This document shows, in pieces, positions 1-8,926 of a stretch of DNA of 62,504 bases. Position numbers and translations under genes: made by a program. Positions within the stretch are counted from its first letter, which is position 1, and each line of letters opens with the position of its first letter. Below the pieces are notes generated by a model. The model was not told where the DNA came from. It searched no databases and worked only from the letters and a program-made list of their open reading frames with translations. Source of the DNA: a virus; IMG/VR virus record IMGVR_UViG_3300005914_000007, positions 1 through 62,504 of that record, one strand, 5' to 3'.

Positions 1-2405
1 CCCGTGGCAATCATAGCATAGTTACCAATAGCAATCGAATTGCTTGAAAATGATGCACTAGGATCAATACCTGTATTCGAACCTAAAAATATACTATGAC
101 TAGCTCCATCACCACCAGCACCAAACCCAATGGATACATTAAAATTACCTTCCGATGAATTCCCACCTGATCCAAAGCCAATAAATACGTTATTACTTCC
201 AATAGTGTTATCAACACCCGATGAATATCCCATAAATGTATTATTATTCCCAGATGTATTTACAACTCCAGAATCTCTACCCATAAATGAATTTTGTATT
301 CCTAGGTTATTATTATAACCGGCTCTTGACCCAACGAATGTATTCAAACCACCAGTCACATTTGAGAATCCAGCAGAATATCCAATGAAAGTGTTACAAT
401 GACCTCCGATGTTTGCATTACCAGCCAAAGAACCCATGAATGTATTAAAATTACCAAAACCGTTACTATTACCAGAATCATTACCAACGAATGTATTATC
501 AACTCCGATGCAGTTATTAGCACCAGAATGATATCCGAAAAATGAATTCCTAGATACTGTGTTCTTCCTTCCCGCACAACGACCCACGATTGTATTCTGA
601 AGTCCATTAGTATTTGAACATCCTGCCCCGCTTCCCACAAATGTGTTATCACTACCACCTAGATTTCCAGAACCAGTTTCATAACCGATAAATACATTCC
701 CATCACCAGTTTCACTAAACTGTCCAGCAAACGCACCAATAAATGTATTTAGGAAACCCGTAGAATTTGTTAAACCAGCACCCTTACCGATAAATACATT
801 ACCAACACCGCTTGTATTTCTCAACCCAGCCTCTTCACCAATAAAAACGTTGTAATCTCCTTGGCTTACTTTACCAGCATTACTACCAATAATAACTGAA
901 CCAGTTGTACCAGTAGTATCTTTCCCGGCATTTCTACCAATAAGTACAGAATCGAATACAGCAGTCGAGGCCGATCCGGCACCAACACCTAAATAAACAT
1001 ATCCATTACCAACATTAGAATTCGTTTTCCCTGTTATATAAATAGATTCATTCGAAACATCTATATAATCGATAGCAGGACCAGTTGCTCCCGTTGATCC
1101 AGTTACACCACTTGAACCAGTTGCTCCAGTTGATCCAGTTACACCACTTGGACCAGTTGCTCCAGTTGATCCAGTTACACCACTTGGACCAGTTGCTCCA
1201 GTTACACCACTTGGACCAGTTGCTCCCGTTGATCCAGTTACACCACTTGAACCAGTTGAACCAGTTGCTCCCGTTGATCCAGTTACACCACTTGGACCAG
1301 TTGCTCCCGTTGCTCCAACAGGACCAATAGCATCATATACTTCTAGATTACCAGGATTAGATATCGTAGAACCGGTAGCTGAAATTAATGAACCATTAAC
1401 AACAACTACTCTAGCAAACGTTCCTATATCCAATGTACCGAATACATACATATCTCCATATACAAAATATGTTTGATAATCATCAACTCTTAATGTTTCA
1501 CCCACACCTATTGTGTGTTGTGGATATACTGGTGTCGTTGGTGTCGTATACATAATTATACTCGAACCAGTAGAATAAACACCAATCCCAGTTCCTCCGG
1601 AAATATCAATCTCAACAGTTCTTGTTCCAAGACTTTGTTGTGTTATGTTTATTCCAGTTCCTCCAATAACATCTGAAACAAGATTAAATTGTTGTACAGA
1701 GGCACTTCCTATATTATTAATTGTACCAGAACCACTTATAGTACCGTTTAATAATACTACTTTACCATAGTTATTTAACAATCCATCAATCTGTAAATCA
1801 CCATATGATAAATACATTGATTGAGTGGAGACGCTTACAGTAGTTCCTGATGGTATATTCCACTGTGGATAAAGTGGATCATCTACGAATTCTTGTTTTG
1901 ACCATGTTGTATCTAGATATGTGTAAATTGGACCCGGTACATCATCAACTCTCACAGACATTCCCTCGGTAGGTATTGTATAAGTCCAAGTACCACTAAA
2001 TTGAGCAATTTGATTATCTTTACCCAACCATCCATTTATACCACCGAATATGAGATATCTATCTCCGTTACTCGGAACTAATACTGATGGATCATCAGTT
2101 ATAGATATGACCGAATCTTGCCACTCGTTCATAGAACTATCACCAATAGCAAGTAACTGCCAATTTGAATTATCAAAAAGATCCGTTGTTACTAACTGTT
2201 TAAGTTGATAGAATTCATCACTAGCTTCTGTATAAACTAACATACCAAATTCTCTTCGGTCAGTTGGTATTTGATTACGTCCAGCTAAATCATCAACTGA
2301 ATGAAGACCACCTCTTATCTCATCAGCAAATGCCGTTGGAATTGTCATACCAGTTGATAAAGGTCTTATTGGTGAAGATACCAGTGTTCCAATGTTATTT
2401 GCCAT
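1..2405 (-). CDS. Tail fibre / adhesin with collagen-like and YadA-head-like repeats (partial, 3' end outside window)
   Basis: The frame opens at ATG 2403-2405 and stays open to the left edge, so at least 801 codons are present and the C-terminus is missing. The N-terminal ~130 residues look like a phage fibre attachment region. A Gly-x-x collagen-like stretch of GATGPSG / GVTGSTG units follows (DNA about 1082-1324). After it come at least 15 copies of a roughly 16-residue repeat of the type N-T-F-[IVM]-G-x-x-[AS]-G-x-x-N, resembling the left-handed beta-roll of YadA-type trimeric adhesin heads. Such proteins are normally trimeric, and host-surface binding at the tail tip is the likely role. 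A TAATATATA box lies 19 nt before the ATG. The family assignment is by repeat pattern only. Confidence 0.8.
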   Translation of the reverse strand, partial: MANNIGTLVSSPIRPLSTGMTIPTAFADEIRGGLHSVDDLAGRNQIPTDRREFGMLVYTEASDEFYQLKQLVTTDLFDNSNWQLLAIGDSSMNEWQDSVISITDDPSVLVPSNGDRYLIFGGINGWLGKDNQIAQFSGTWTYTIPTEGMSVRVDDVPGPIYTYLDTTWSKQEFVDDPLYPQWNIPSGTTVSVSTQSMYLSYGDLQIDGLLNNYGKVVLLNGTISGSGTINNIGSASVQQFNLVSDVIGGTGINITQQSLGTRTVEIDISGGTGIGVYSTGSSIIMYTTPTTPVYPQHTIGVGETLRVDDYQTYFVYGDMYVFGTLDIGTFARVVVVNGSLISATGSTISNPGNLEVYDAIGPVGATGATGPSGVTGSTGATGSTGSSGVTGSTGATGPSGVTGATGPSGVTGSTGATGPSGVTGSTGATGSSGVTGSTGATGPAIDYIDVSNESIYITGKTNSNVGNGYVYLGVGAGSASTAVFDSVLIGRNAGKDTTGTTGSVIIGSNAGKVSQGDYNVFIGEEAGLRNTSGVGNVFIGKGAGLTNSTGFLNTFIGAFAGQFSETGDGNVFIGYETGSGNLGGSDNTFVGSGAGCSNTNGLQNTIVGRCAGRKNTVSRNSFFGYHSGANNCIGVDNTFVGNDSGNSNGFGNFNTFMGSLAGNANIGGHCNTFIGYSAGFSNVTGGLNTFVGSRAGYNNNLGIQNSFMGRDSGVVNTSGNNNTFMGYSSGVDNTIGSNNVFIGFGSGGNSSEGNFNVSIGFGAGGDGASHSIFLGSNTGIDPSASFSSNSIAIGNYAMIAT

Positions 2406-2447
2406 TTAATATAATTATTTTATCTATATATTAAACGTTGTAATCTA

Positions 2448-3026
2448 TTAACTGAAGTCGGTGGGTAAATCGAATGTTTCTATTTTATCACCAAAACGTA
2501 TTATAGTTTTATTGATTAATTTTTTCATATTATACAATACTAATACACGCTCACCCCATACAAAGGCATTTTCAACTATTTGATAATCAATTCCTTGTTC
2601 CAAAAAGAATTGAACTAGTTCTCCCGTTCTACTAGGTCTAAGTGCATCATTATTAATTAATGAGTTATTTAATATGTAAGCTTTAACAAAACCACCACGA
2701 TTATGTAGGTCAAGTGATTTATTAACATCTTTTCGTTTTCTACTCACCACATTATTAGAAACAAATCTTTTAACATCATCTATACTTATTTTAACATCAT
2801 TAAGATCGGTTCCCTCTTCGATGGTTACCTTATACATTTTACGACCTCCCTTAGCGTATTTCTGAGCAGTTTCATAATGTGTTGTTAAATATAATCCAGG
2901 ACCAGATTCATATCGACCCCTTTTCTGTGTTTTTTTATCATACGATTCTTCAAGAATTCCACCATGCCAAAATTCCATCGCCAATGAGATTTTTTCAAAA
3001 ACTTTATATCTTTTTAAAAAATTCAT
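2448..3026 (-). CDS. Putative ADP-ribosyltransferase-fold protein with capsid-targeting-like N-terminus
   Basis: The 192-residue protein has features of the H-Y-E ADP-ribosyltransferase fold: WHGG near residue 21, GPGLYLT with Tyr near 46 followed by a T-A-x-x-YA helix, and a late beta strand GERVLVLY with Glu near 159. These would supply the NAD-binding His/Tyr and catalytic Glu; this is motif-level recognition, not proof. The first residues (KRYKVFEKI) resemble the short head-targeting tags seen on other proteins here, which recalls T4 Alt, an ADP-ribosyltransferase packaged in the head and injected. The start is supported by a TAATATATA box exactly 4 nt upstream. Toxin-like or polyvalent-protein ART domains are an alternative reading. 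Confidence 0.45.
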   Translation of the reverse strand: MNFLKRYKVFEKISLAMEFWHGGILEESYDKKTQKRGRYESGPGLYLTTHYETAQKYAKGGRKMYKVTIEEGTDLNDVKISIDDVKRFVSNNVVSRKRKDVNKSLDLHNRGGFVKAYILNNSLINNDALRPSRTGELVQFFLEQGIDYQIVENAFVWGERVLVLYNMKKLINKTIIRFGDKIETFDLPTDFS

Positions 3027-3030
3027 AATC

Positions 3031-3039
3031 TATATATTA
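3031..3039 (-). promoter_or_regulatory. TAATATATA box, 4 nt before the ART-like start
   Basis: On the minus strand TAATATATA is followed by GATT and then the ATG at 3026. It fixes the start of the ART-like gene and belongs to the conserved box set described in the findings. Confidence 0.5.
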
Positions 3040-3066
3040 AACATATATTAATGAATTCACTTCTTT

Positions 3067-3118
3067 ATGAACTACACATCAGCTAAAGACTGATGTGTTT
3101 TACGTTCCGTTATATAAA
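3067..3118 (-). repeat. Repeat copy A: IS605/TnpB right-end-like hairpin element
   Basis: Read on the minus strand: TTTATATAACGGAACG, then AAA, then a perfect 9-bp hairpin (arms ACACATCAG and CTGATGTGT, loop TCTTTAG), then AGTTCAT. The stop codon of the neighbouring homing-nuclease gene (TTT ATA TAA) is formed by the left end of the repeat. It shares nearly all positions with copies C and D and its hairpin with copy E. Confidence 0.7.
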
Positions 3119-3967
3119 GTGACCAATATTATCCCATAGAAATTTATAAACATCATTCACATCATATCTAACAACAATTATATCTATAAATATTTCCTCA
3201 CATAATTCAGTCCGTTTATTATTTAGTTCACATAAATTTTTATAAGTTTCTTTACCACCATACAATTCGATTGGTTGATAATTCTGCCTTGTTCTAAAAT
3301 CAATCACCTTACCAATAGAAGGAATATAAAAATCAAATGTTATATCAGTGGAATTGAATACATGATTTCTAGAATATGTAAGATTGTATCTATCTAAGAA
3401 TTTCACAATATCAGATACACTATCAAATTCAGAACAATCTTTACAATGTGTGAAAGAATTCAAATGTGATGATGCCTTTATTTCAATCTTTCCATGTTTA
3501 CTACAAACCAATTGTATCTGTGAATTTAAATTCGTATAATCATCTAATATATAATTATATTGATACTGATATATCATATTAGATCGATTTATGAAATTTT
3601 CAGCATCAACTCTATTAACAATATGACCTTTTAGATGTGATTTAGCCATCTGGTTCACATATCTATCTAAATGTGTGTCAAATATAGACACTGTTTTATT
3701 CATTCCATCAAATACACATCTATCATATATAAATCTATCTTTCCAAATTAATTGTGATTGTTCGATGAATTGATTATTACTCATCTTAATAGGAGTCTTC
3801 TCAGGAGATTTACCAGACAAGTGTTTACCTGGTGTCTGATAATACATTTCATCACCGTATATGATACATACAGGTGTTCTGTAATTGATATAATTTACCT
3901 CCGAATAATCATATTTATATCCCCACGTTAATTTAGCCTTTCTTAAGAAATTTCTTTTTTTACTCAT
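3110..3967 (-). CDS. Homing-endonuclease-like protein (DUF723-like repeats, VSR/Hef-like nuclease domain, possibly decayed)
   Basis: The 285-residue protein carries three modules of the type K-x-x-W-x-Y-K-Y-D-Y-S (near residue 14) with shorter echoes at about 80 and 130, as in phage free-standing homing nucleases. Its C-terminal part resembles the FDFYIP...IE(Y/F)DGxQHY nuclease core, but the active-site segment reads DFYIPSIGKVIDFRTRQNYQ. The expected acidic E-x-D-G is therefore altered and activity is doubtful. The stop codon lies inside repeat copy A, so the extreme C-terminus may have been cut by that insertion. A TTATATATA box lies about 23 nt upstream of the ATG. Confidence 0.6.
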   Translation of the reverse strand: MSKKRNFLRKAKLTWGYKYDYSEVNYINYRTPVCIIYGDEMYYQTPGKHLSGKSPEKTPIKMSNNQFIEQSQLIWKDRFIYDRCVFDGMNKTVSIFDTHLDRYVNQMAKSHLKGHIVNRVDAENFINRSNMIYQYQYNYILDDYTNLNSQIQLVCSKHGKIEIKASSHLNSFTHCKDCSEFDSVSDIVKFLDRYNLTYSRNHVFNSTDITFDFYIPSIGKVIDFRTRQNYQPIELYGGKETYKNLCELNNKRTELCEEIFIDIIVVRYDVNDVYKFLWDNIGHFI

Positions 3968-4085
3968 TTGATTATCAGTCTTTATGTATATATAAGTTAA
4001 TTCACACCCCCTTGAAAATTCTTTCCCGACTCGATTTGAAACAGAGTGTGTTTTATTTGATATATATTAAAAAGAATGAATTTAA

Positions 4086-5303
4086 ATGGCTAAAAAACAA
4101 AGTAAAAAAGAAGGGTTCTCATTCTCGAAAGTGGGCGACCTATTAAATAGTATTACATCGAAAGTTGCAATTGTGATTGAAACAGAAGCAAAAGAAAAGA
4201 AGTTTATCTCAACAGGAGTATATCTCTTAGATGCCGCACTCTCAGCACGTATGTTGGGTGGTGGTATCGAATATGGTAAAATATTCACCGTAGCAGGAGA
4301 CTCAGGAACTGGAAAATCTTTCGTAGCATTATCGGCTGCTAAAAACGCACAAAGAGATGGTATGGGTGTTATTTACATCGATACCGAATATTCAATTCAA
4401 TTTGGTGACTTACCAAATTATGGTATTGATAATGATCCTGAAAAATTCAAATTGGTTAGGTCAAATAAAGTTGAAGATATAAATATTCTACTTTCCCAAT
4501 TATTGGATGAATTAAAACAAGAGAAGTTGAAGAATGGTTCTATACAACCGTTCCTTATTGTACTTGACTCACTTGGTCAAATGTCTTCTAATAAAGAAAA
4601 GACTGACTTACTTAAAGGTGATCTCAAAGTTGATATGACAAGAGCTAAAGCAATGGCTGCAATGTTTCGTTCAATTAACAGTGACCTTGGGTACTTGAAT
4701 ATACCAATGATTGTGTGTAACCACGTATATCTAGAACAAGGATCGATGTATCCTCAACAAATACTTAAAGGTGGTAAGGCTCTTGTTTATTCAAGTTCTG
4801 TTATCGGTATGATGAGTAAAGCTAAATTGAAGACTGGTCAAGAAGATGATATGGACCTCGGTGCATCAGGTATCGTAGTGACATTCAAAACTGCCAAAAA
4901 TAGATTGGCTAAACCAAAGAAAATAAAATTCGAAATATCTTTTGTATCAGGTTTGAATCCTTTCACTGGATTAGATGCTTTTTGCCAACCAGAGTTCTAT
5001 GAAGAAATTGGGATTGCTAAAGGTAAAGAAGAAGTTGATAAAAGTACGGGAGAAATTACTTTCAAACCAGGTGGTGTAAGATGGTATGTAAGACACCTTG
5101 GGAAGTCAGTATTCACCAAGGATTTATTCAAAGCTAACGTATTCACAGATGAAGTTATGAAGAAAATGGAGCCGATTGTAAATGATTATTTCAGATACCG
5201 ATCAATCGATGAAATCGAAGATGCTGTAAATGAATTTGATGATATTCAAGAAGATGATCCAACAGATTATGACGAGTTTAACGCTGATGAATTATTTCAA
5301 TAA
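4086..5303 (+). CDS. uvsX: UvsX-like recombinase (RecA family)
   Basis: This 405-residue ATPase forms filaments on single-stranded DNA and drives strand exchange in T4-like recombination-dependent replication. Walker A is GDSGTGKS (residues 71-78), and Walker B is the hydrophobic strand ending LIVLDS near 157-162. VCNH in the following strand and an IxTGxxxLDAAL segment before Walker A fit RecA/UvsX. The last ~25 residues are strongly acidic, as in UvsX and RecA tails. Length matches T4 UvsX (about 390). The start follows an A-rich leader with a TATATATTAA box. UvsW, primase and clamp homologues in the window complete the picture of T4-style replication. Confidence 0.93.
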   Translation: MAKKQSKKEGFSFSKVGDLLNSITSKVAIVIETEAKEKKFISTGVYLLDAALSARMLGGGIEYGKIFTVAGDSGTGKSFVALSAAKNAQRDGMGVIYIDTEYSIQFGDLPNYGIDNDPEKFKLVRSNKVEDINILLSQLLDELKQEKLKNGSIQPFLIVLDSLGQMSSNKEKTDLLKGDLKVDMTRAKAMAAMFRSINSDLGYLNIPMIVCNHVYLEQGSMYPQQILKGGKALVYSSSVIGMMSKAKLKTGQEDDMDLGASGIVVTFKTAKNRLAKPKKIKFEISFVSGLNPFTGLDAFCQPEFYEEIGIAKGKEEVDKSTGEITFKPGGVRWYVRHLGKSVFTKDLFKANVFTDEVMKKMEPIVNDYFRYRSIDEIEDAVNEFDDIQEDDPTDYDEFNADELFQ

Positions 5304-5315
5304 ATAATAGTAATT

Positions 5316-5435
5316 ATGAAAGTCGTATTATATAAAACAAACAAAAAAGGATTAGTCCAATATCGTTATAGAGGAAAATTTCTATTCAAGGCTGGTAGTA
5401 GTAATGTCACAAACACAAAATACAACTTTCAATGA
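5316..5435 (+). CDS. Small hypothetical protein (39 aa)
   Basis: A short basic ORF begins 13 nt after uvsX and ends just before repeat copy B. It starts MKVVLYKTNKKG and contains a plausible beta-hairpin (VQYRYRGKF). No homologue is recognised. It could be a real small gene or the stump of one interrupted by the insertion of copy B. Confidence 0.4.
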   Translation: MKVVLYKTNKKGLVQYRYRGKFLFKAGSSNVTNTKYNFQ

Positions 5436-5445
5436 TATTATTTGA

Positions 5446-5493
5446 TTTATATGACGGAACGTAAAACACACAAGTCTTTAGCTTGTGTGATGT
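5446..5493 (+). repeat. Repeat copy B: IS605/TnpB right-end-like hairpin element
   Basis: TTTATATGACGGAACG is followed by a perfect 8-bp hairpin (arms CACACAAG and CTTGTGTG around TCTTTAG). The right flank differs from the other copies (ATGTAAG instead of AGTTCAT). The element is itself enclosed by inverted flanks (TTTGATTTATA before 5451 and TATAAATCAAATCATT at 5501-5516), making a larger cruciform. Confidence 0.65.
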
Positions 5494-5516
5494 AAGTAAG
5501 TATAAATCAAATCATT

Positions 5517-5548
5517 AAAAGCCCTCAGAGATGAGGGCTTTTAATTTT
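5517..5548 (+). terminator. Rho-independent terminator
   Basis: A 10-bp perfect stem (AAAAGCCCTC and GAGGGCTTTT) around AGAGAT is followed by AATTTTTT. It would end transcription from uvsX and the small ORF. Confidence 0.85.
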
Positions 5549-5601
5549 TTATGTATATATTTACAATGTGTATACAAAAATGTCATAAAGAAAAACTGAA
5601 C

Positions 5602-5937
5602 ATGAGAACAACATACGGAAATCACGGAAATATCTTTGAAGACCAATACAAATATATGGAGTTTAGATTACTGGCTAAAAAGTCAGGAAAACTTAATACT
5701 TCCGATGAAGATATTAGTCAGTTAGAAGACCAAATGAAAGAAATTAGAAAACAATTCAAAGTTGACGAAAAAATAGAAAAAGTAGAACAGACAGAAGAAG
5801 TTGTACTTCTATCTAAGATTTCAAAACTAGAAAACACATTAAATAATAAAAAATTCTTAGATAATGTAAGTGATTCGGTTAAAGACGTTAAAGTTAAAGA
5901 ACTTGAAAAATTAAAAGAAGAACTTGAAAAGTTTTAA
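5602..5937 (+). CDS. Hypothetical coiled-coil protein
   Basis: The 111-residue protein is rich in Lys and Glu and predicted to be mostly coiled coil, with regular leucines from about residue 55 to the end (KLENTL, KELEKLKEELEKF). An upstream in-frame ATG at 5551 would add 17 residues but sits directly on the terminator's T-tract, so ATG 5602 is preferred. The function is unknown; a small structural or scaffolding role is only a guess. Confidence 0.6.
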   Translation: MRTTYGNHGNIFEDQYKYMEFRLLAKKSGKLNTSDEDISQLEDQMKEIRKQFKVDEKIEKVEQTEEVVLLSKISKLENTLNNKKFLDNVSDSVKDVKVKELEKLKEELEKF

Positions 5938-5946
5938 GAAATGTAA

Positions 5947-5966
5947 GTTGTAGTTCATACTACAAC
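5947..5966. terminator. Hairpin between convergent genes
   Basis: A perfect 7-bp stem (GTTGTAG and CTACAAC, loop TTCATA) sits between converging genes ending at 5937 and 5968. It lacks a clear U-tract, so it is a weak or bidirectional terminator candidate. Confidence 0.45.
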
Positions 5967-5967
5967 A

Positions 5968-6204
5968 TTATAAATATTTATTGTAAGTTCCACCGATATT
6001 ATTAGTAGTTACTAAGTAATTTTTAGGTCCAGTAATTCGATAGGGACTTATTTTTGAAATCTGATTAGGGTACTTTGTGAAATACTCTACTAGTTCTTTC
6101 TTAATATCATATTCGTCTTGCTCATTATCAATATCCATCATAAGTGATAGCTTATACCAATTGTTATCTACGTAGTTCTGTATTTCTGAAGGTGTATGTT
6201 CCAT
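5968..6204 (-). CDS. Hypothetical protein (78 aa)
   Basis: A small soluble protein beginning MEHTPSEIQNYVD, with an acidic helical first half and a beta-rich end. No family is recognised. It lies downstream of the 6231-6932 gene on the same strand with a 26-nt gap, so the two are probably co-transcribed. Confidence 0.6.
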   Translation of the reverse strand: MEHTPSEIQNYVDNNWYKLSLMMDIDNEQDEYDIKKELVEYFTKYPNQISKISPYRITGPKNYLVTTNNIGGTYNKYL

Positions 6205-6230
6205 AAAGTAAATAAAAAATTAGATAGTTA

Positions 6231-6932
6231 TCATGATGTTACATGTTTTTGACTCGGATTCATACCGATAAATCCCAACTCTGTTTTTTTAACTTCTTCA
6301 CATCCAAGAATTTCTTTCAAAACCTCGGTAACTTTTTCGTGTGTTAAGAACTCCTCACAATATTTTGCCAATTTATTCTCATCTAAGAATTTACCAATTT
6401 CTAATTCCACTGAAAATCCCTTTACTTTAACTTTCGATGTCTTAACAGATTCTTCAACCATACCTTTCATATTTTCCGTAATAGCCGTTATATCATCTTT
6501 CGTGAATACAACACAATCACTATCAGAAAGAATACCATCAACATTAAACATATGTTTTGCCGGATTGGTCACATTTATTCTACTCAAAGATGTATCAAAG
6601 GCATCGGCCAAAATTTTCTCGTGTTGTAAACCGGCATTTGGTAAGTTACTATAAACATCAACCTCATTATTCTCAATAGATTCTGATACGAAACTTTCAA
6701 ATGTTAAAACTTGATCTATTTCCATAGAAACTCTATCATTGATTATATCATCTATAACACGACCGATAAGGTTTATGTCTGATAGACCATTCTTTTCTAA
6801 GAATGAATCAACTCTCGATTTACTTAAATATTTTTTAAGCTTTGATGGCTTTATATTCCATTCTTCTAAATAAGCATCAATGTACTTATTAACAAGATCA
6901 TAGTACTTATTTAGATCTTCTCGTGTCTTCAT
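6231..6932 (-). CDS. Hypothetical protein (233 aa)
   Basis: No family is recognised. The protein is acidic and largely helical at the N-terminus. The chosen ATG at 6932 (MKTREDLNKYYDL) is 13 codons inside the longest frame. It is preferred because a TTATATATA box lies 5 nt upstream of it, while the longer version would read hydrophobic, non-conserved-looking sequence translated from that box. It is likely in one unit with the 78-residue gene downstream. Confidence 0.6.
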   Translation of the reverse strand: MKTREDLNKYYDLVNKYIDAYLEEWNIKPSKLKKYLSKSRVDSFLEKNGLSDINLIGRVIDDIINDRVSMEIDQVLTFESFVSESIENNEVDVYSNLPNAGLQHEKILADAFDTSLSRINVTNPAKHMFNVDGILSDSDCVVFTKDDITAITENMKGMVEESVKTSKVKVKGFSVELEIGKFLDENKLAKYCEEFLTHEKVTEVLKEILGCEEVKKTELGFIGMNPSQKHVTS

Positions 6933-6937
6933 ACAAC

Positions 6938-6946
6938 TATATATAA
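6938..6946 (-). promoter_or_regulatory. TTATATATA box, 5 nt before the start at 6932
   Basis: This box falls inside the longest reading frame of the downstream gene. It therefore argues for the internal ATG at 6932 rather than the one at 6971. Confidence 0.45.
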
Positions 6947-7018
6947 AATACACAAACCTTAAAACCTTCACAAAATTAAGTGTATAATAATAAATTAACT
7001 AAATTAATATTAAACTAA

Positions 7019-7213
7019 ATGAAGACTAAATTAAACCAAGTACAAATAGACTTTCTTACTGACCAACCAGAAACTGGAATGGGATATCAGAAAGTCAATA
7101 TCGTAATGAGTGATGATAATACCATTGATAATGTTACGGTTCTCAATTCAGAGTATTTAGAAACAGATGAGAACATTGACATCAATGAGATTACACACAT
7201 TACTCTAGTGTAA
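7019..7213 (+). CDS. Small hypothetical protein (64 aa)
   Basis: An acidic 64-residue protein with a likely beta-sheet core (VNIVMSDDNTIDNVTVLNS). Nothing is recognised. It is transcribed divergently from the 6231-6932 gene. Confidence 0.55.
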   Translation: MKTKLNQVQIDFLTDQPETGMGYQKVNIVMSDDNTIDNVTVLNSEYLETDENIDINEITHITLV

Positions 7214-7274
7214 TAAAAAAGATAAATTAAATATTAGGAGGTAAAGATTGGGATTTATACATAGGGTTTGAGAG

Positions 7275-7436
7275 ATGTGGATACACAAAAACATTTTTGT
7301 TCTTGTGTCGAAACACGAAGACAAGAGTAACGATTTTACCGATTACTCATCATCTTTATTTTCATTGCTTTCACCATACATGATATTTGGAAAACCACAC
7401 TATAAGTCGGGTTTTTTGTGCAATGTGGATTTTTAA
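7275..7436 (+). CDS. Possible small ORF (53 aa)
   Basis: The 250-nt gap before the WYL-like gene contains one ATG-started frame of 53 residues, rich in aromatic and serine residues and without any recognised motif. It ends inside the TAATATATA box of the next gene. Coding status is uncertain; the stretch also contains partly complementary ACACAAAAAC / GTTCTTGTGT tracts that could form a leader hairpin. Confidence 0.25.
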   Translation: MWIHKNIFVLVSKHEDKSNDFTDYSSSLFSLLSPYMIFGKPHYKSGFLCNVDF

Positions 7437-7464
7437 TATATAGAAACAAATCCAATCAAACTGA

Positions 7465-8370
7465 ATGTTTTTATCAGCCTCTAAATCTTATCATAACCGA
7501 AAACCGGTCGAGTTCATTATAAAGGAATCTTATAACAATCTCAGAGAAGACCGTGAGTTCATACCAAGATTTTCGTTTAAGGATATAACTGAGTTTAAGA
7601 ACATACCTATAAACGAACCAGTAAAGTATAACCAAGATATAATGGTCAAAGCTATCAAGTATGGTATGATTTTCTTACTAAACTATAAAGGTGAAGAAGA
7701 TAACCACTTCTCCGGACACGAAAGAGTAATATATCCCATGGTTATGGGTCGATCATCAAAGGGTAAGGTTTTGTTAAGAGGTTGGCACTTGAATGGATGG
7801 TCAGTATCTAAGAACCGACACATCAATAAAATATGGAGGTTATTCCGAGCCGATAGAATACTATCAATGACATTTACTGGATCATTCTACCGTTTGGCCC
7901 CACAAGGTTATAAAATGTATGATAAAGGAATGAGAGGTGGTATAATTGCCAGTGCTGATTTTAATGCAATCCGTAGAAATCAACAGGCTCTTGTTAAAAA
8001 GAATCACTTACAGAACAGAGATGAAGTATCACTTGGCACAGACGATAGAAAATTTGCAACTATACGTATAACACAAACAGATTCAAAGCTAGATTTAAAA
8101 GCAGCCGATGAGAATCCATACATAAACAACTTAAAGAGTGTTGATAATGTACGTATTAGTTTTCTGAAGTCAATATATGGATCACAGTATATAGCTGTAT
8201 TAGGAGCAATCGGAAGACCTGGTAACACAATTAAAGTATTAACCGATGCTGGTGATAACTTAGGAATTTATAAAGTATTAGACTCAACTACTGGTGCGGT
8301 ATTGAAGAATGTTAAAAATGTCAAGGGTAATAATATATACGACCTTTATGTTTTTGATAAGAAATTGTAA
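7465..8370 (+). CDS. WYL-domain-like protein
   Basis: The 301-residue protein contains, from about residue 85 to 160, a segment shaped like a WYL domain. It begins with ERVIYPMVMG, continues with a strand KVLLRGWHLNGW, and ends with a basic WRLFRADRILSMTF tail that matches the R-x-F-R-x-D-R-I signature. WYL domains bind ligands or single-stranded nucleic acid and usually regulate transcription. No N-terminal HTH is evident, so a stand-alone sensor or nucleic-acid-binding role is more likely. The C-terminal third is a separate beta-rich region of unknown type. A TAATATATA box lies 22 nt upstream of the ATG. Confidence 0.5.
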   Translation: MFLSASKSYHNRKPVEFIIKESYNNLREDREFIPRFSFKDITEFKNIPINEPVKYNQDIMVKAIKYGMIFLLNYKGEEDNHFSGHERVIYPMVMGRSSKGKVLLRGWHLNGWSVSKNRHINKIWRLFRADRILSMTFTGSFYRLAPQGYKMYDKGMRGGIIASADFNAIRRNQQALVKKNHLQNRDEVSLGTDDRKFATIRITQTDSKLDLKAADENPYINNLKSVDNVRISFLKSIYGSQYIAVLGAIGRPGNTIKVLTDAGDNLGIYKVLDSTTGAVLKNVKNVKGNNIYDLYVFDKKL

Positions 8371-8399
8371 ACATTACCGTATAACAATATATAACAAAC

Positions 8400-8891
8400 A
8401 TGCAGGCATATAGTCAACAAGAATTAGATCATATAAAGAAAGTAAAAGATAAGAATGACCGATTAGAAAACTTTTTTCTTCAAAAAAGAGAAGTATGGTC
8501 CAAAGATTTAAAACCTCTTTTCGAAGTAGTCAAACTCCAACTAACACGGGAAACATCTATACGTATCACAGAAACACAATCACTAGCTTTGGCTTACCGA
8601 CAGAGAGCAAATGAACACATTTCCGAATTTCTAGACAAACGATCTAGACAAGATGTCAAAATAAAGAAACTAAAACAAGACAAGTTCTTATTTTACGCAA
8701 CCGGATTTGGTGTAAAGACCAATTATGGTGAAAAACAAATTCTTATCGAAGCTCACTTGGGTGAAGAACAGAGAAATATGGAAATTATTGAAAATTATAT
8801 TGAATTTCTTAGATTGATGAATAAAAACCTTGAAGCATTACAATACACTATTAAGAACATCATCGAACTTTTCAACATACTATCTAGATAA
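8400..8891 (+). CDS. Hypothetical helical protein (163 aa)
   Basis: The protein is mostly charged alpha-helix with heptad-like spacing and a central aromatic and glycine-rich turn (FYATGFGVKTNYG). No family is recognised. It follows the WYL-like gene by 29 nt and is followed by three more unknown genes on the same strand, suggesting one operon up to the NAD genes. Confidence 0.6.
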   Translation: MQAYSQQELDHIKKVKDKNDRLENFFLQKREVWSKDLKPLFEVVKLQLTRETSIRITETQSLALAYRQRANEHISEFLDKRSRQDVKIKKLKQDKFLFYATGFGVKTNYGEKQILIEAHLGEEQRNMEIIENYIEFLRLMNKNLEALQYTIKNIIELFNILSR

Positions 8892-8926
8892 TTTGAACTT
8901 TTCAAAACACAACACATATATTATAC

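Noticed and set aside
1082-1324. CRISPR-like regular repeats
   Set aside because: The units are coding triplets of a collagen-like protein, with no variable spacers.
1085-1330. Leu/Gln/His-rich ORF on the plus strand (repeating [12 protein letters not shown])
   Set aside because: It is the antisense shadow of the collagen-like GATGPSG repeats of the fibre gene on the minus strand.
2448-3026. Toxin of a toxin-antitoxin pair
   Set aside because: No small antitoxin gene lies beside it; the next genes are a fibre and a homing nuclease.
5551-5601. Upstream start for the coiled-coil gene at 5602
   Set aside because: It lies on the tail of a strong terminator and adds non-conserved, Met/Ile/Cys-rich residues.
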